Part shown: positions 54,551 through 63,909 of the stretch, piece after piece | How the letters are laid out: every line of letters begins with the position of its first letter | Numbering within the stretch: the stretch's first letter is position 1 | From: Marinomonas posidonica IVIA-Po-181 | GTDB taxonomy: Bacteria; Pseudomonadota; Gammaproteobacteria; Pseudomonadales; Marinomonadaceae | DNA: 64,000 nt | Direction: 5' to 3' | Assembly (NCBI RefSeq): GCF_000214215.1 | Contig: NC_015559.1 | Span: 3,211,001 to 3,275,000, forward strand | Notes under the pieces: generated by a model | The model's database searches: none | The model's input: only the letters and a program-made list of their open reading frames with translations | What the model was told of the DNA's origin: nothing | Program-made: the position numbers and the translations under genes

Positions 54551-55504
54551 ATGTCGAATATTCCAAGTTTTGTCACCATCGGAGAAGCCATGGCCATGTT
54601 TGTGGCAGACACGCCGGGTGAGTTGTCACAGGTTATTTCGTTTTCCCGCTCCTTGGCAGGCGCTGAGGTCAATGTGGCTATTGGTATGGCAAGAATGGGG
54701 TTTCACTCAACCTATATTACCAAGGTCGGCAACGACAGTTTCGGTGAGTTTATTAAAGAATCGATTCAGCACGAGAAGATTCAGACCAATCACATTTTAG
54801 AGAGCACCACGAACGCCACAGGCTTTATGCTTAAGTCCAACGTCACCGACGGCAGTGATCCAAAGGTAGAATATTATCGCCGTAACTCAGCGGCTTCGAC
54901 CTTGAGTACCGAGGATATTGACAGCATCCTCTTTCATCAGCAACCTCATCTTCACCTTACCGGCGTGTCAGTTGCCGTTTCCGAGAGTCTTCGAGATGCC
55001 GCCAAGCAAGCTCTAAATTTGGCAAAAGAGCAAGGTTGCCGCGTCTCTTTTGATACCAATTTACGCCCCGCTCTGTGGCCAGACCAAGCGACTATGATTA
55101 AAGAAATCAATAACTTTGCTTTTGCCAGTGATATTGTGTTGCCGGGCATCGAAGAGGGTAAAATCCTCGCAGGAAGCGATCAACCGGAAGAGATTGCCGA
55201 TTTCTATTTACACCATGGCAGCCAAGCGGTTGTGGTTAAGCTTGGTAGCAAGGGCGCATACTATAAAACCCGCACTGGTGAATCTGGTACGGTAGCGGGG
55301 TTCCCTGTCAACAAGGTGGTTGATACGGTAGGGGCTGGTGACAGTTTTGCGGTGGGTGTTATTTCCGCTTTACTGGATGGCCAGACTATGGCTCAAGCAG
55401 CACGACGTGGTAATTTACTAGGCTCTTTAACTGTTCAGGTTCGAGGAGACAGTGAAGGCTTACCAACAAGGGATGTACTAAGCGAATTAGAAAAGGCAGA
55501 TTAA
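54551..55504 (+). CDS. kguK: 2-ketogluconate kinase (PfkB family)
   Basis: A 317-residue ribokinase-type sugar kinase. The substrate region GEAMAMFVADTPGELSQV, AGAEVNVAIGMARMG and the ATP/anion-hole motif DTVGAGDSFAVG are close to Pseudomonas KguK. It phosphorylates 2-keto-D-gluconate at C6. A 2-keto-3-deoxygluconate kinase is the alternative, but PtxS-type control and the adjoining kguD favour KguK. It is 1 bp apart from kguD. Confidence 0.8.
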   Translation: MSNIPSFVTIGEAMAMFVADTPGELSQVISFSRSLAGAEVNVAIGMARMGFHSTYITKVGNDSFGEFIKESIQHEKIQTNHILESTTNATGFMLKSNVTDGSDPKVEYYRRNSAASTLSTEDIDSILFHQQPHLHLTGVSVAVSESLRDAAKQALNLAKEQGCRVSFDTNLRPALWPDQATMIKEINNFAFASDIVLPGIEEGKILAGSDQPEEIADFYLHHGSQAVVVKLGSKGAYYKTRTGESGTVAGFPVNKVVDTVGAGDSFAVGVISALLDGQTMAQAARRGNLLGSLTVQVRGDSEGLPTRDVLSELEKAD

Positions 55505-55505
55505 T

Positions 55506-56492
55506 ATGAGACCCAAAGTATTGCTCTACAAACCTCTTCCTGATGACGAACGACAACGTCTTGCAATGCACTTTGACATAATGGAGTTCGATGGGTTTCA
55601 TCGTGATAATGAAATCGAATTCTTAGCGGCTTTGCGAGAAGCAGAAGGAATCATTGGCGGCTCAGGCATAAAACTGCCAACGGAACGACTTGAACAGGCC
55701 AGCAAGCTCAAAGTCGCTTCCACTATTTCCGTCGGCACAGATCAATACGACCTAGACTATCTTGCACGCCGCAACATTCCCGTTATGCACACACCTGGCG
55801 TGCTCAACGAAACCACTGCCGATACCATGTTTGCATTACTTATGTGTACGGCCAGACGCGCCCTTGAACTGTCTAACATGGTGAAAGAAGGCCGCTGGAA
55901 ACACACCATAGGTCCAGACCTTTATGGCACCGACGTTCACGGTAAAACACTCGGTATTGTTGGCATGGGACGCATTGGCCAAGCCATTGCGAAGCGTGCT
56001 CACTTGGGTTTTGATATGAAAATCCAATACTTTAATCGTACCCCCAACCCACAGGCAGAGAAAGATTATGACGCCCAGTATTTGAGCTTAGAGAACCTGC
56101 TATCCAGTTCAGACTTCATCTGCGTTATGACCCCTTTATCCGCTTCGACGCAAGGCCTGATAGGTGAAAGAGAGTTTGCCTTAATGAAACCGGATTGCAT
56201 CTTTATCAATGGTTCAAGAGGCAAGGTAATCGATGAATCGGCTTTGATAAAAGCCCTACAGACAAAGCAAATTCGCGCTGCTGGCTTGGATGTTTTCCAA
56301 CAAGAACCTTTGCCAGCCAATTCGCCATTATGCCAGTTAGACAATGCCGTTCTGTTCCCGCACATTGGTTCAGCCACAGTGGAAACCCGTCGTAAAATGA
56401 TTACTTGTGCTGTGGACAACCTGATCCGAGCCATGTCGGGAGACATTTCACAAAACTGCGCTAATGGCCATTTACTAAAGAACTCACGTTGA
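55506..56492 (+). CDS. kguD: 2-keto-6-phosphogluconate reductase (2-hydroxyacid dehydrogenase)
   Basis: A 328-residue D-2-hydroxyacid dehydrogenase. The Rossmann loop is GIVGMGRIGQAIAKRA, the catalytic Arg/Glu/His lie in NGSRGKVID, QEPLP and FPHIGSATVETR. Length equals that of Pseudomonas KguD, which reduces 2-keto-6-phosphogluconate to 6-phosphogluconate. Directly follows kguK, giving ptxS-kguK-kguD. The transporter kguT and kguE are not in this window. Confidence 0.85.
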   Translation: MRPKVLLYKPLPDDERQRLAMHFDIMEFDGFHRDNEIEFLAALREAEGIIGGSGIKLPTERLEQASKLKVASTISVGTDQYDLDYLARRNIPVMHTPGVLNETTADTMFALLMCTARRALELSNMVKEGRWKHTIGPDLYGTDVHGKTLGIVGMGRIGQAIAKRAHLGFDMKIQYFNRTPNPQAEKDYDAQYLSLENLLSSSDFICVMTPLSASTQGLIGEREFALMKPDCIFINGSRGKVIDESALIKALQTKQIRAAGLDVFQQEPLPANSPLCQLDNAVLFPHIGSATVETRRKMITCAVDNLIRAMSGDISQNCANGHLLKNSR

Positions 56493-56553
56493 CCAATAAA
56501 CAACGATGTATCTGTCACCCGCCCGCCATCATTGGTATTTCTACTTTAAACAC

Positions 56554-56701
56554 CTTAGGAAAGTACGAATAAGTCTACTAAGCCTGTATTCTTTGTTGAG
56601 CACCTCGGCAATAGGCTAACTATTCACATTCGGCACTCGCCTCGAATAACAGGCTCTTATCCACATGCTGAGGCAAGAGGACTTGTTCGCACCTTCCCTT
56701 A
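56554..56701. mobile_element. IS5-type miniature inverted-repeat element (140 bp) with CTTA target duplication
   Basis: The element spans 56558-56697. Its left end reads GGAAAGTACGAATAAG and its right end is the complement of GGAAGGTGCGAACAAG, both matching IS5-family terminal repeats. CTTA is duplicated at 56554-56557 and 56698-56701. There is no transposase gene. An inner inverted repeat (AGCCTGT...ACAGGCT) would fold the middle. It is inserted between kguD and gshA. Confidence 0.85.
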
Positions 56702-56811
56702 CTCAAGTCTGCAACTTTTGTGGACACTGTCAGTGATAACTTGCCGCATGCAAGCTAGGCCGAGTACAATCTGAAAAATTTATTTAGCCGTATTTGTAGA
56801 AGGAACACTTC

Positions 56812-58404
56812 TTGACTACCTTAACCAATGCACTACAAGCATTAGCGGAATTTTGCCATCAGTCCAACTCTTCTACAGCCATCACTTTTCACCGTGGTGT
56901 CGAGCGAGAAGCCTTACGAGTCGATCGTTCAACAGGACGAATCTCCCATAAACCACACCCTAAAAGTCTTGGCTCAGCCTTAACCCACAGCGCCATTACA
57001 ACAGACTACTCTGAAGCGCTCATGGAGTTCATCACGCAAGTACACCCTAGCGTGGAAGGCGTTACTCAAGAATTAGAAGACATTCACAACCTCGTTAACC
57101 ATGAATTAGACCAGCTGAATGAGTCGCTTTGGCCTGCCAGCATGCCGTGTTTTTTAGAGAGTAACGACGATGTGCCAATTGCCTATTATGGAGAATCCAA
57201 CACCGGCAAACTAAAGCGAGTTTATCGTGAAGGCCTTTCCAATCGATACGGTCGTATCATGCAATGCATCGCTGGCATGCATTACAACTTCTCTTTTGAC
57301 GAGAGTTTTTGGTCCTTTCTAGAAACCTACAAAGGCCACACCAATCTGTCAGAAGCGGACAAGCAAACATTTAAATCGGATAGCTACTTTGCTTTGATCC
57401 GAAACTTTCGTCGTCATTCCTGGCTACTGTCACTTTTGTTTGGTGCATCACCAGCCATTGACGAAAGCTTTTTAAACAACAAACCAGATAGCCTGAGCAC
57501 ACTAAACGAAAAAACTTGGTTTGGGCCAAAAGCAACTTCATTAAGAATGAGCGATTTGGGTTATCAGAATAAGGCTCAAGCAGACTTATACGTTTGCTAT
57601 AACGAAGTAGATACCTACATCAGCACCATCAAAAAAGCCCTGCAAACGCCTTATCAGAAGTATCAAGACATAGGTACCAAGGTGGACGGACACTATCGTC
57701 AACTTAATAGCAACCTATTACAAATCGAAAATGAATATTACAGCGACATTCGTCCGAAGCGTGTCACACAACCAGGCGAACACCCAAGTGCGGCATTACA
57801 ATCCCGAGGCGTCGAGTACATCGAAGTTCGCATCATGGATCTGGACCCAAGTTCCCCTATCGGTATGCAAACATCCACACTCTACTTTATTGATGTGTTT
57901 TTGTTGTATTGCATGTTGCGCGGTGACGAGCACTTGGGAGCGCATGAATGCAGTAAATTGCGAGAGCTGCAACAGCAAATTGCTTCCCATGGACGTGATC
58001 TGGACATGGAATTCGACTTTGGTCACGGGGCCATTAAATTACGCGATAAAACAAACACAGTGATCAAAGCGTTAGAACAAGTGGCACAGTTTCTAACCAC
58101 TCACACAGGAAACAAAGCGTATCTGGAGGCGGTTCAACAACAAGCCGACAAGCTAAAAGATGAAAGCAAATTGCCATCAGCACAACTGCTCAATCTTTGT
58201 CAGAATCACAATGGCTATCAAAATGCCATGCTTGAACTGTCGAAACAGCAACAAGCCGACTGGTTAACACGCCCACTTTCAGCTGAAACAAAACACGCTT
58301 TTGACATTAAAGCGGATGCCTCCATTCAAGAGCAAAAAGCCATTGAAGCCGCCGACACCCTAGACTTTGACGATTTCTTAACCACTTACCTTAAACCGCA
58401 ATAA
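56812..58404 (+). CDS. gshA: Glutamate-cysteine ligase
   Basis: A 530-residue gammaproteobacterial-type GshA. HRGVEREALRVDRSTG (~residue 28), AGMHYNFSFDESFW and EVRIMDLDPSSPIGM are family hallmarks. It makes gamma-glutamylcysteine, the first and limiting step of glutathione synthesis. Starts with TTG at 56812 behind AAGGA (7-nt spacing), which should keep translation low. The miniature IS5-type element lies about 110 bp upstream. Glutathione is the cofactor for adhC/fghA in this window. Confidence 0.95.
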   Translation: MTTLTNALQALAEFCHQSNSSTAITFHRGVEREALRVDRSTGRISHKPHPKSLGSALTHSAITTDYSEALMEFITQVHPSVEGVTQELEDIHNLVNHELDQLNESLWPASMPCFLESNDDVPIAYYGESNTGKLKRVYREGLSNRYGRIMQCIAGMHYNFSFDESFWSFLETYKGHTNLSEADKQTFKSDSYFALIRNFRRHSWLLSLLFGASPAIDESFLNNKPDSLSTLNEKTWFGPKATSLRMSDLGYQNKAQADLYVCYNEVDTYISTIKKALQTPYQKYQDIGTKVDGHYRQLNSNLLQIENEYYSDIRPKRVTQPGEHPSAALQSRGVEYIEVRIMDLDPSSPIGMQTSTLYFIDVFLLYCMLRGDEHLGAHECSKLRELQQQIASHGRDLDMEFDFGHGAIKLRDKTNTVIKALEQVAQFLTTHTGNKAYLEAVQQQADKLKDESKLPSAQLLNLCQNHNGYQNAMLELSKQQQADWLTRPLSAETKHAFDIKADASIQEQKAIEAADTLDFDDFLTTYLKPQ

Positions 58405-58459
58405 TACAATTAATGCGATAGATTGGAATAATGCTCGGGCATAAGCAATCAGGTTCTGT

Positions 58460-59848
58460 CTAATCCGACACAACTTGATTTCTGCCCGCCGCTTTTGCCT
58501 CATATAATAACTGATCGACACGCTTTACCAGACTTTGACGAGTATCACCCTCTTGATAACCGGTTACCCCAAGGCTGATGGTGATCGCAGGGAGATCTGG
58601 CTGAGAAAACGTTTCTATATGATGTCTGAGTTGTTCAGCCAGCTGTTTAGCATCATCAGAATCACCACTTTTTAGTAGGACCGCAAATTCCTCACCGCCC
58701 AAACGAAATAAACTGTCCCGTTGTGGTTTCAGCAAACGATTCAGTTCTGTTACGAGCACTTTAAGTACCTTATCTCCAACATCATGCCCTTGCGTATCAT
58801 TAACCTTTTTAAAATAATCAACATCAATCAGAATGACACTGAAAGCATAGCCTTGATGAGCCAGATGCAATACCGCCTGCATTTGCTCATCCCATTTTCG
58901 CCGATTATAAGCTCCTGTTAACTTATCGCGCGTCGCCAATTCGATTAACTCATTTTCTATTTGTTGACGGTTGTCTATTTCAGAAGAAAAACGGCTCAAT
59001 AATATTTGTAAATCATCTTCCAACTCATCCAGCTCATCTTTGGTTCGCATATTATTGCTTTTAAGGTGTTCTCTTTGAGGATTCGACTCGGTCGATAACG
59101 CATGATGCAGATGATGAATTTGGCCACGCAAAGACCACACTCGTTTACGGAAAGACAAAATAATATAAAGAGTTAAATAGGTTCCAATAGCTAATGCAGA
59201 AATTCCCAGCATAGCGTTAATCAGCACAAACCTATGCTCTTGCCCTTCAACAGCATCACTTACTCTCATGGTTAACACATCGATCATTCTAAGCATACGA
59301 TCACTTTCATATTCGAGCTTTTGGTCTATATCCTCCAAAACACTCCAATCTTGTAATGACATACTTTGAGTGCGAAATGCTTTATTCAGGGTCTTTTCAA
59401 AGGCGATTCTATGCTTATGCAAAAGACCTACTTTTTCCATTAGCGCTTGATGATCCGTCATTTTCAACCGTACACTGCCCAATGTCAGAGCATTATGCAG
59501 TACTTTTTCAGCCTTAAATAACTGCGACGCTAAAGCCTGGTTGAACGTTCTAAAATCTTGTTCGGTTTGATCATTTAATTGTAATTCAACCATTGGGGAG
59601 TTAAAGGAAGTAGCGTGGGGGTGCCATTGCAAAGATTCAATAAACAAATCCTGTCTTAATTGAATGACTTCCACTTCTGCGACAATTTCAGATAAAGGAA
59701 CATCAATTTCAGCGACCTCCATCATATTATAATAGATACGTTGTGACTGATAAGCAGAGAAAAGAATCACCACAAAGAGAAATGACAGCAGAATGAATGA
59801 CAAACCACCGACTTTTTTAGTCATAGATAATGAGAACCAATCAAACAT
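58460..59848 (-). CDS. Membrane diguanylate cyclase with periplasmic sensor domain
   Basis: A 462-residue protein: helix 1 (~15-34), a helical periplasmic domain (~35-205), helix 2 (~212-233), a linker and a GGDEF domain (~300-460) with active-site motif RLGGEEFAVLL. It should make c-di-GMP. The RxxD site is not conserved (proline at the arginine position). The periplasmic part looks like a four-helix chemoreceptor-type bundle with no recognisable ligand. Confidence 0.92.
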   Translation of the reverse strand: MFDWFSLSMTKKVGGLSFILLSFLFVVILFSAYQSQRIYYNMMEVAEIDVPLSEIVAEVEVIQLRQDLFIESLQWHPHATSFNSPMVELQLNDQTEQDFRTFNQALASQLFKAEKVLHNALTLGSVRLKMTDHQALMEKVGLLHKHRIAFEKTLNKAFRTQSMSLQDWSVLEDIDQKLEYESDRMLRMIDVLTMRVSDAVEGQEHRFVLINAMLGISALAIGTYLTLYIILSFRKRVWSLRGQIHHLHHALSTESNPQREHLKSNNMRTKDELDELEDDLQILLSRFSSEIDNRQQIENELIELATRDKLTGAYNRRKWDEQMQAVLHLAHQGYAFSVILIDVDYFKKVNDTQGHDVGDKVLKVLVTELNRLLKPQRDSLFRLGGEEFAVLLKSGDSDDAKQLAEQLRHHIETFSQPDLPAITISLGVTGYQEGDTRQSLVKRVDQLLYEAKAAGRNQVVSD

Positions 59849-59948
59849 AATTTTGTGCAGCTATAAATAAAGATGAAAAGAAGTCTGTCTAGTCTAACAT
59901 AGATAGAAAAAAGGCAATGACAAACCTCTTTCATTCTAACCCCAGCTC

Positions 59949-61139
59949 TTAGCGAGTATCACGTATCGCACCGAATAGAATAATCAAAATCGCTAGTGCC
60001 AAAACACCTAACGCAGCCCCACTGAAACCAACACTTGGTAACCCCATTAATAATATAGCCTGCCCCCCCATCAAAGCGCCCGCCCCAATGCCCAAATTAA
60101 TAATGCCAGAATATAGGGACATAATGATGTCTGCCGCACTGTTGTCGATGCTTAGCACCTTAATTTGCATACTTAAACCTATGATCATTATTGCAGCGCC
60201 CCAGAGCAAAATCACCACAATCAGCCAAGTAGAATGCTGCACAGTGAAAAATAAGCTCAGCATACAAAACGAGACAACAACACTGCTGATTACCAACATG
60301 AGTGTATTCGCCCGATCACCTAACTGGCTGAATAAAATACTGCCAGCAATGCCCGCCACCCCAAAAAGCAGAAGAATCAGAGTTGTAAAATGCTCACTCA
60401 CCAAACCGATCTGCTGTAAAAATGGCTCAATGTAACTGTATGCCGTGTAGTGAGCTGAAAAAATCACAAAGATGAATAAATACATGCCTAAAAGAATACG
60501 ATTCTTTAAAATTTCTGGCACCTTACTCAAGGAGCCAGAAAACAAACTTGGTAACTTTGGCAGCAAGCTAAACAAGGAGACGGCAACGACAATCGCAATC
60601 ACAGTAATCACAGCAAAGGTCACTCGCCATCCCAGCCATTGCCCAATGATGCGTCCCACAGGCACCCCCAGCACCATGGCTAAACCGGTTCCGGTTGCTA
60701 ACACACTGAGCGCAAAGGTTTCTTTCCCTGGTGGCGCAACGCGGATCGCAATGGACGCAGTGATCGACCAAAAAATCGCATGCGCAAAAGCAATACCAAT
60801 TCGACTCACCAATAACGCACCATAACTCCAAGCAAATACCGTTAATAAGTGACTAACATTAAAAAGAACAAAGAGACTTAATAACAGGGTTTTACGCTCG
60901 AAATTTCGCGTTAGCAACATCATTGGCAAGGACATCAACGCGACAATCCAAGCGTAAATAGTCAACATCCAGCCAACTTGAGCAGGAGCAATGGTGAAGC
61001 TATCAGCAATGTCTGAAAGCAGACCCACAGGCACAAACTCAGTGGTATTAAAAATAAACGCACTGAAGCCAAGAATGAAGACACGTAAATATTGGACACG
61101 GCGGGAAACCGTTTCCTCTAGAGGGGGAATTGCTGTCAT
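59949..61139 (-). CDS. sotB: MFS sugar/arabinose efflux transporter SotB
   Basis: A 396-residue major facilitator with 12 predicted helices, the same length as E. coli SotB. FNTTEFVPVGLLSDIADSF at the N-terminus is diagnostic of the SotB/YdeA group. It exports arabinose, IPTG-like sugars or related compounds; the true substrate here is unknown. No good ribosome site was seen. A miniature IS5-type element lies only 43 bp upstream and may have replaced its promoter. Confidence 0.88.
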   Translation of the reverse strand: MTAIPPLEETVSRRVQYLRVFILGFSAFIFNTTEFVPVGLLSDIADSFTIAPAQVGWMLTIYAWIVALMSLPMMLLTRNFERKTLLLSLFVLFNVSHLLTVFAWSYGALLVSRIGIAFAHAIFWSITASIAIRVAPPGKETFALSVLATGTGLAMVLGVPVGRIIGQWLGWRVTFAVITVIAIVVAVSLFSLLPKLPSLFSGSLSKVPEILKNRILLGMYLFIFVIFSAHYTAYSYIEPFLQQIGLVSEHFTTLILLLFGVAGIAGSILFSQLGDRANTLMLVISSVVVSFCMLSLFFTVQHSTWLIVVILLWGAAIMIIGLSMQIKVLSIDNSAADIIMSLYSGIINLGIGAGALMGGQAILLMGLPSVGFSGAALGVLALAILIILFGAIRDTR

Positions 61140-61178
61140 ATTAATTTGTGAAAAAACCTATCGAAGAGTGAACGTAAA

Positions 61179-61400
61179 CAAGGGAAGGTGCGAATACGTC
61201 CTCTGAAAGACCCGAAGGGCGTGGGCTAAGCTCTCTTTATTCTTTGTTAAGCTTGTTGCCAATAGACTGATATTGGACGGCGAAACTTGCCTCGAATAAA
61301 AGAGAGTGATTCCCACGCTGCCCCCTACATGAAAGTAGGGGATTAGAGCAACGCAGGAGCACGTTACCGTAGCCAGTGAACTTGTTCGAACCTTCCCAAG
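61179..61400. mobile_element. IS5-type miniature element (214 bp) with CAAG target duplication
   Basis: The element spans 61183-61396. Its left end is GGAAGGTGCGAATACG, and its right end is the complement of GGAAGGTTCGAACAAG. CAAG is duplicated at 61179-61182 and 61397-61400. There is no transposase. Inside are nested inverted repeats (GCGTGGG...CCCACGC and CTCTCTTTATTC...GAATAAAAGAGAG), so most of it folds. It shares central sequence with the 56.6-kb copy. Confidence 0.88.
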
Positions 61401-61522
61401 GCGCTCATTGTCCATTTTTTCTACAATAAAGAAACAGATAAATTATGAATTTTTATGGACACTTTTCGTGCAATTTCTCATTCTATAAAGCCCGTCTTAA
61501 TCGATCGACTTTTAAGTCTTAT

Positions 61523-61636
61523 TTAAGAGGATTTTCGGTCTGCCATTAATGACCAGAAGGCTTCTACCATAGGATTCTTAAGATTTTTTTGTTGTGTAAA
61601 CAGGCCAATATCATAAGGCTCTAATTCCGGGCTCAG
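61523..61636 (-). pseudogene. LysR-family C-terminal fragment (minus strand)
   Basis: The minus strand encodes ~37 residues that end properly at a TAA (61523-61525): PYDIGLFTQQKNLKNPMVEA then FWSLMADRKSS. This matches the C-terminus of the LysR gene at the right edge (63910-64000) at about 22 of 28 positions. The rest of the gene is missing; the break abuts the plus-strand fragment at ~61630. Confidence 0.75.
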
Positions 61637-61852
61637 CTCACACTAATATTATCAGGAAAATATGTCGGTTATTTACCTGAACACTATGCTAAAAGCTTCG
61701 TCAAAGAAGATCGCTTACGTCCCATATTACCCAGCGAATTTGTTTATCAGGCACCGTTTTCTATGATTTGCCGCCGTGGTAGAAGCCGAGAGCTCTTTAT
61801 ACAAACGATGCGTGAATTGCTCAGCCAACAAACGGCGAAGAGCGCAAAATAG
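61631..61852 (+). pseudogene. LysR-family C-terminal fragment (plus strand)
   Basis: 74 codons without a start: AQLTLILSGKYVGYLPEHYA, then the effector-domain end (RPILPSEFVYQAPFSMICRR) and a normal stop at 61850-61852. It is the C-terminal quarter of a LysR substrate-binding domain. The N-terminal part is missing and the break meets the minus-strand fragment, so two genes were cut and joined. Confidence 0.78.
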
Positions 61853-62167
61853 GAAGATAACCCCTCAGTAACGTCGGCTTTTTGGTTTTTAGCGAGCGCT
61901 CAATTGACTCAAAAGTGATTGCAAATGTTGAGGGGGTTCTTTAAAGTCCCACTTTTTTCTAAATGTGAGAAACTGTGCAATTGCTCTTATTTAGGAAAAT
62001 GTTAACTAGAATATGTACTTAAAAGTAAGAACAGAAGGTGATTAACATCGCATAAGGCGAAAAGCGAACTGGCTTTATATAACCTGAAACTTCCTCTAAA
62101 ACGTCATCATTCCCACCTAAATTAGATATAAAAATGTCCCTTTAGAATGTAGTAAAATAGGTATCAC
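61853..62167. other. Intergenic region before the chemoreceptor gene
   Basis: About 315 bp, AT-rich, with no gene or clear structure. It probably contains the chemoreceptor promoter, but I can name no defined element. Confidence 0.4.
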
Positions 62168-63781
62168 ATGAATAATCTATCAATGAGAGCAAAATTTATA
62201 GCGCTTGTAAGTTCCATCATTATCGTGTTCTTAGTGGCATTGAGCGTAATGAAGTCGAAAAGTACTGACTTGGTAGACAGCTTCGACCGCTTTTATAGTG
62301 AAAGCCACGCCACTTCATTAAATTTGGAGCTCATTAAAGAAGCTCAAGTAAGCATTATGGTTAATGTAAGAGGTTTACAAGTTGCCTATCTACTGTCTTT
62401 AGATAAACAAACCCCACCCTACTTAGAAGCCATTTCGGAAGGTTACAACAAGACCCCTGGATTATTTTCAAACTTGAACGAAGGCTTTAATGGCGATACG
62501 AGTGTCTTGAAAAAACTGCAGGACTTGACCGAAGATTTTAAATACAAGACACAAAATTTTGTCAAAGCGATGCAAAATTCGGATAACCACAAAGCGCCAT
62601 TTCCAGTGTTTTCTGCTTTTATCACGTCTTACAAGACGCTGATGGCGTATTTTTCTGATTTGACTGAACAAAACCACTTAGAGGTTTTAAAAGCCAAGCA
62701 GGAAACTGAAACGCTTGTATCTGAAATAGAATTTAATTTCTGGGGCGCAATTCTCATTGCCTTAAGTGTTTCGTTAACACTGGGCTACATTATTTCAAAT
62801 AATATTGTGAATGGAATCCGCAATGTTCGAAGCGCCGCACAAAGTATGGCTGAAGGGCATTTGAATAAGCCTATCGCAGTCTCGGGCAACGATGAAATTT
62901 CAGATTTGGGCAACGCGATCAATGTGACAACTCAAAATCTACGTACTGTGATCAACAACGTATTGAGTTCAGTTAATACTGTTAACGAAAACAGCCAAGG
63001 TGTACTTAAGGCCAACAACGATGTTGCGGAGTGCTCACTGGAAATTATGGAGAACACTGAACAGGTTGTTGTTGCTCTTGATCAGATGTCAGCCAATAAC
63101 CACACCATTTCTGACAATACACAGCAGTCTGCGGTAGCCGCCAATGAAATTCGCAAAGTGGCACAAACCAGTCTATCAGCCGCACAAAACACGCTAAACG
63201 CCATTAATGATTTAGTTGCTGCTTTAAAAGAAACCAACGGCGTTGTCAGTGAACTTCGTAATGAAACTAATAATATTGAGACGATTCTTGGTGTCATACG
63301 AGGAATTGCAGAGCAGACGAATCTGCTTGCATTAAATGCCGCAATTGAAGCAGCACGAGCAGGTGAAAGTGGGCGAGGTTTCGCAGTCGTCGCTGACGAG
63401 GTAAGAGGCTTGGCTCAACGTTCCCAAGACAGCGTTAATGAAATAGAAGCACTGCTACTGAAGCTAAACGACGCCAGCAATCGAGCGGTTAGCCAAATGG
63501 ACAGTAGCCTAGTGCTCGTTGAGTCCTCTCACGATCAAGTCGCACAAGGCAATGAACTAACGAGCAATATACTGGAGCGAATTGAAGGCATTTCTGATCA
63601 AACTCAGCAGATTGCGTCCTCCGCAGCGGAACAGATTTCTGTGTCAGAAAACATCAATAGAAAAATGCACTCTGTTCGCGATCTAACGCAGCACAATGCA
63701 GAAATCGCAAAAAGCTCAGGTGTAGACATGGCCGAAAGCAGTGTCGATGTACAGCAGCAGCTTAGCTTCTTTAAGCTCTAA
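62168..63781 (+). CDS. Methyl-accepting chemotaxis protein
   Basis: A 537-residue chemoreceptor: helix 1 (~10-27), periplasmic helical bundle (~28-190), helix 2 (~192-212), HAMP (~213-265) and a signalling domain. The hairpin tip is intact ([43 protein letters not shown], in shorter stretches). Ligand is unknown. It has no C-terminal CheR-binding pentapeptide. Confidence 0.94.
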   Translation: MNNLSMRAKFIALVSSIIIVFLVALSVMKSKSTDLVDSFDRFYSESHATSLNLELIKEAQVSIMVNVRGLQVAYLLSLDKQTPPYLEAISEGYNKTPGLFSNLNEGFNGDTSVLKKLQDLTEDFKYKTQNFVKAMQNSDNHKAPFPVFSAFITSYKTLMAYFSDLTEQNHLEVLKAKQETETLVSEIEFNFWGAILIALSVSLTLGYIISNNIVNGIRNVRSAAQSMAEGHLNKPIAVSGNDEISDLGNAINVTTQNLRTVINNVLSSVNTVNENSQGVLKANNDVAECSLEIMENTEQVVVALDQMSANNHTISDNTQQSAVAANEIRKVAQTSLSAAQNTLNAINDLVAALKETNGVVSELRNETNNIETILGVIRGIAEQTNLLALNAAIEAARAGESGRGFAVVADEVRGLAQRSQDSVNEIEALLLKLNDASNRAVSQMDSSLVLVESSHDQVAQGNELTSNILERIEGISDQTQQIASSAAEQISVSENINRKMHSVRDLTQHNAEIAKSSGVDMAESSVDVQQQLSFFKL

Positions 63782-63800
63782 TCGTTGCGCTATCCATACT

Positions 63801-63847
63801 CGTATTCACACCTAAAGTAGTTAATAACAAGTGAAGGTGTGAATACG
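63801..63847. repeat. 13-bp inverted repeat related to the miniature-element ends
   Basis: CGTATTCACACCT (63801-63813) and its exact complement (63835-63847) are separated by 21 nt. AGGTGTGAATACG is close to the left end of the 61.2-kb element (AGGTGCGAATACG). It may be two facing element ends, or a weak terminator between convergent genes. Confidence 0.5.
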
Positions 63848-63909
63848 ACTTCTGATTTCAGTTATACCTTTCTCTTTCTCCTTAACGCCCGATTTACCTG
63901 AATTGGGCT

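Noticed and set aside
54551..55504. Kinase as 2-keto-3-deoxygluconate kinase for the uronate pathway
   Set aside because: The oxidative uronate route in this window needs no such kinase. The adjoining reductase, PtxS-like regulator and operator point to 2-ketogluconate.
61853..62167. c-di-GMP riboswitch before the chemoreceptor gene
   Set aside because: I looked for the conserved riboswitch cores and did not find them.
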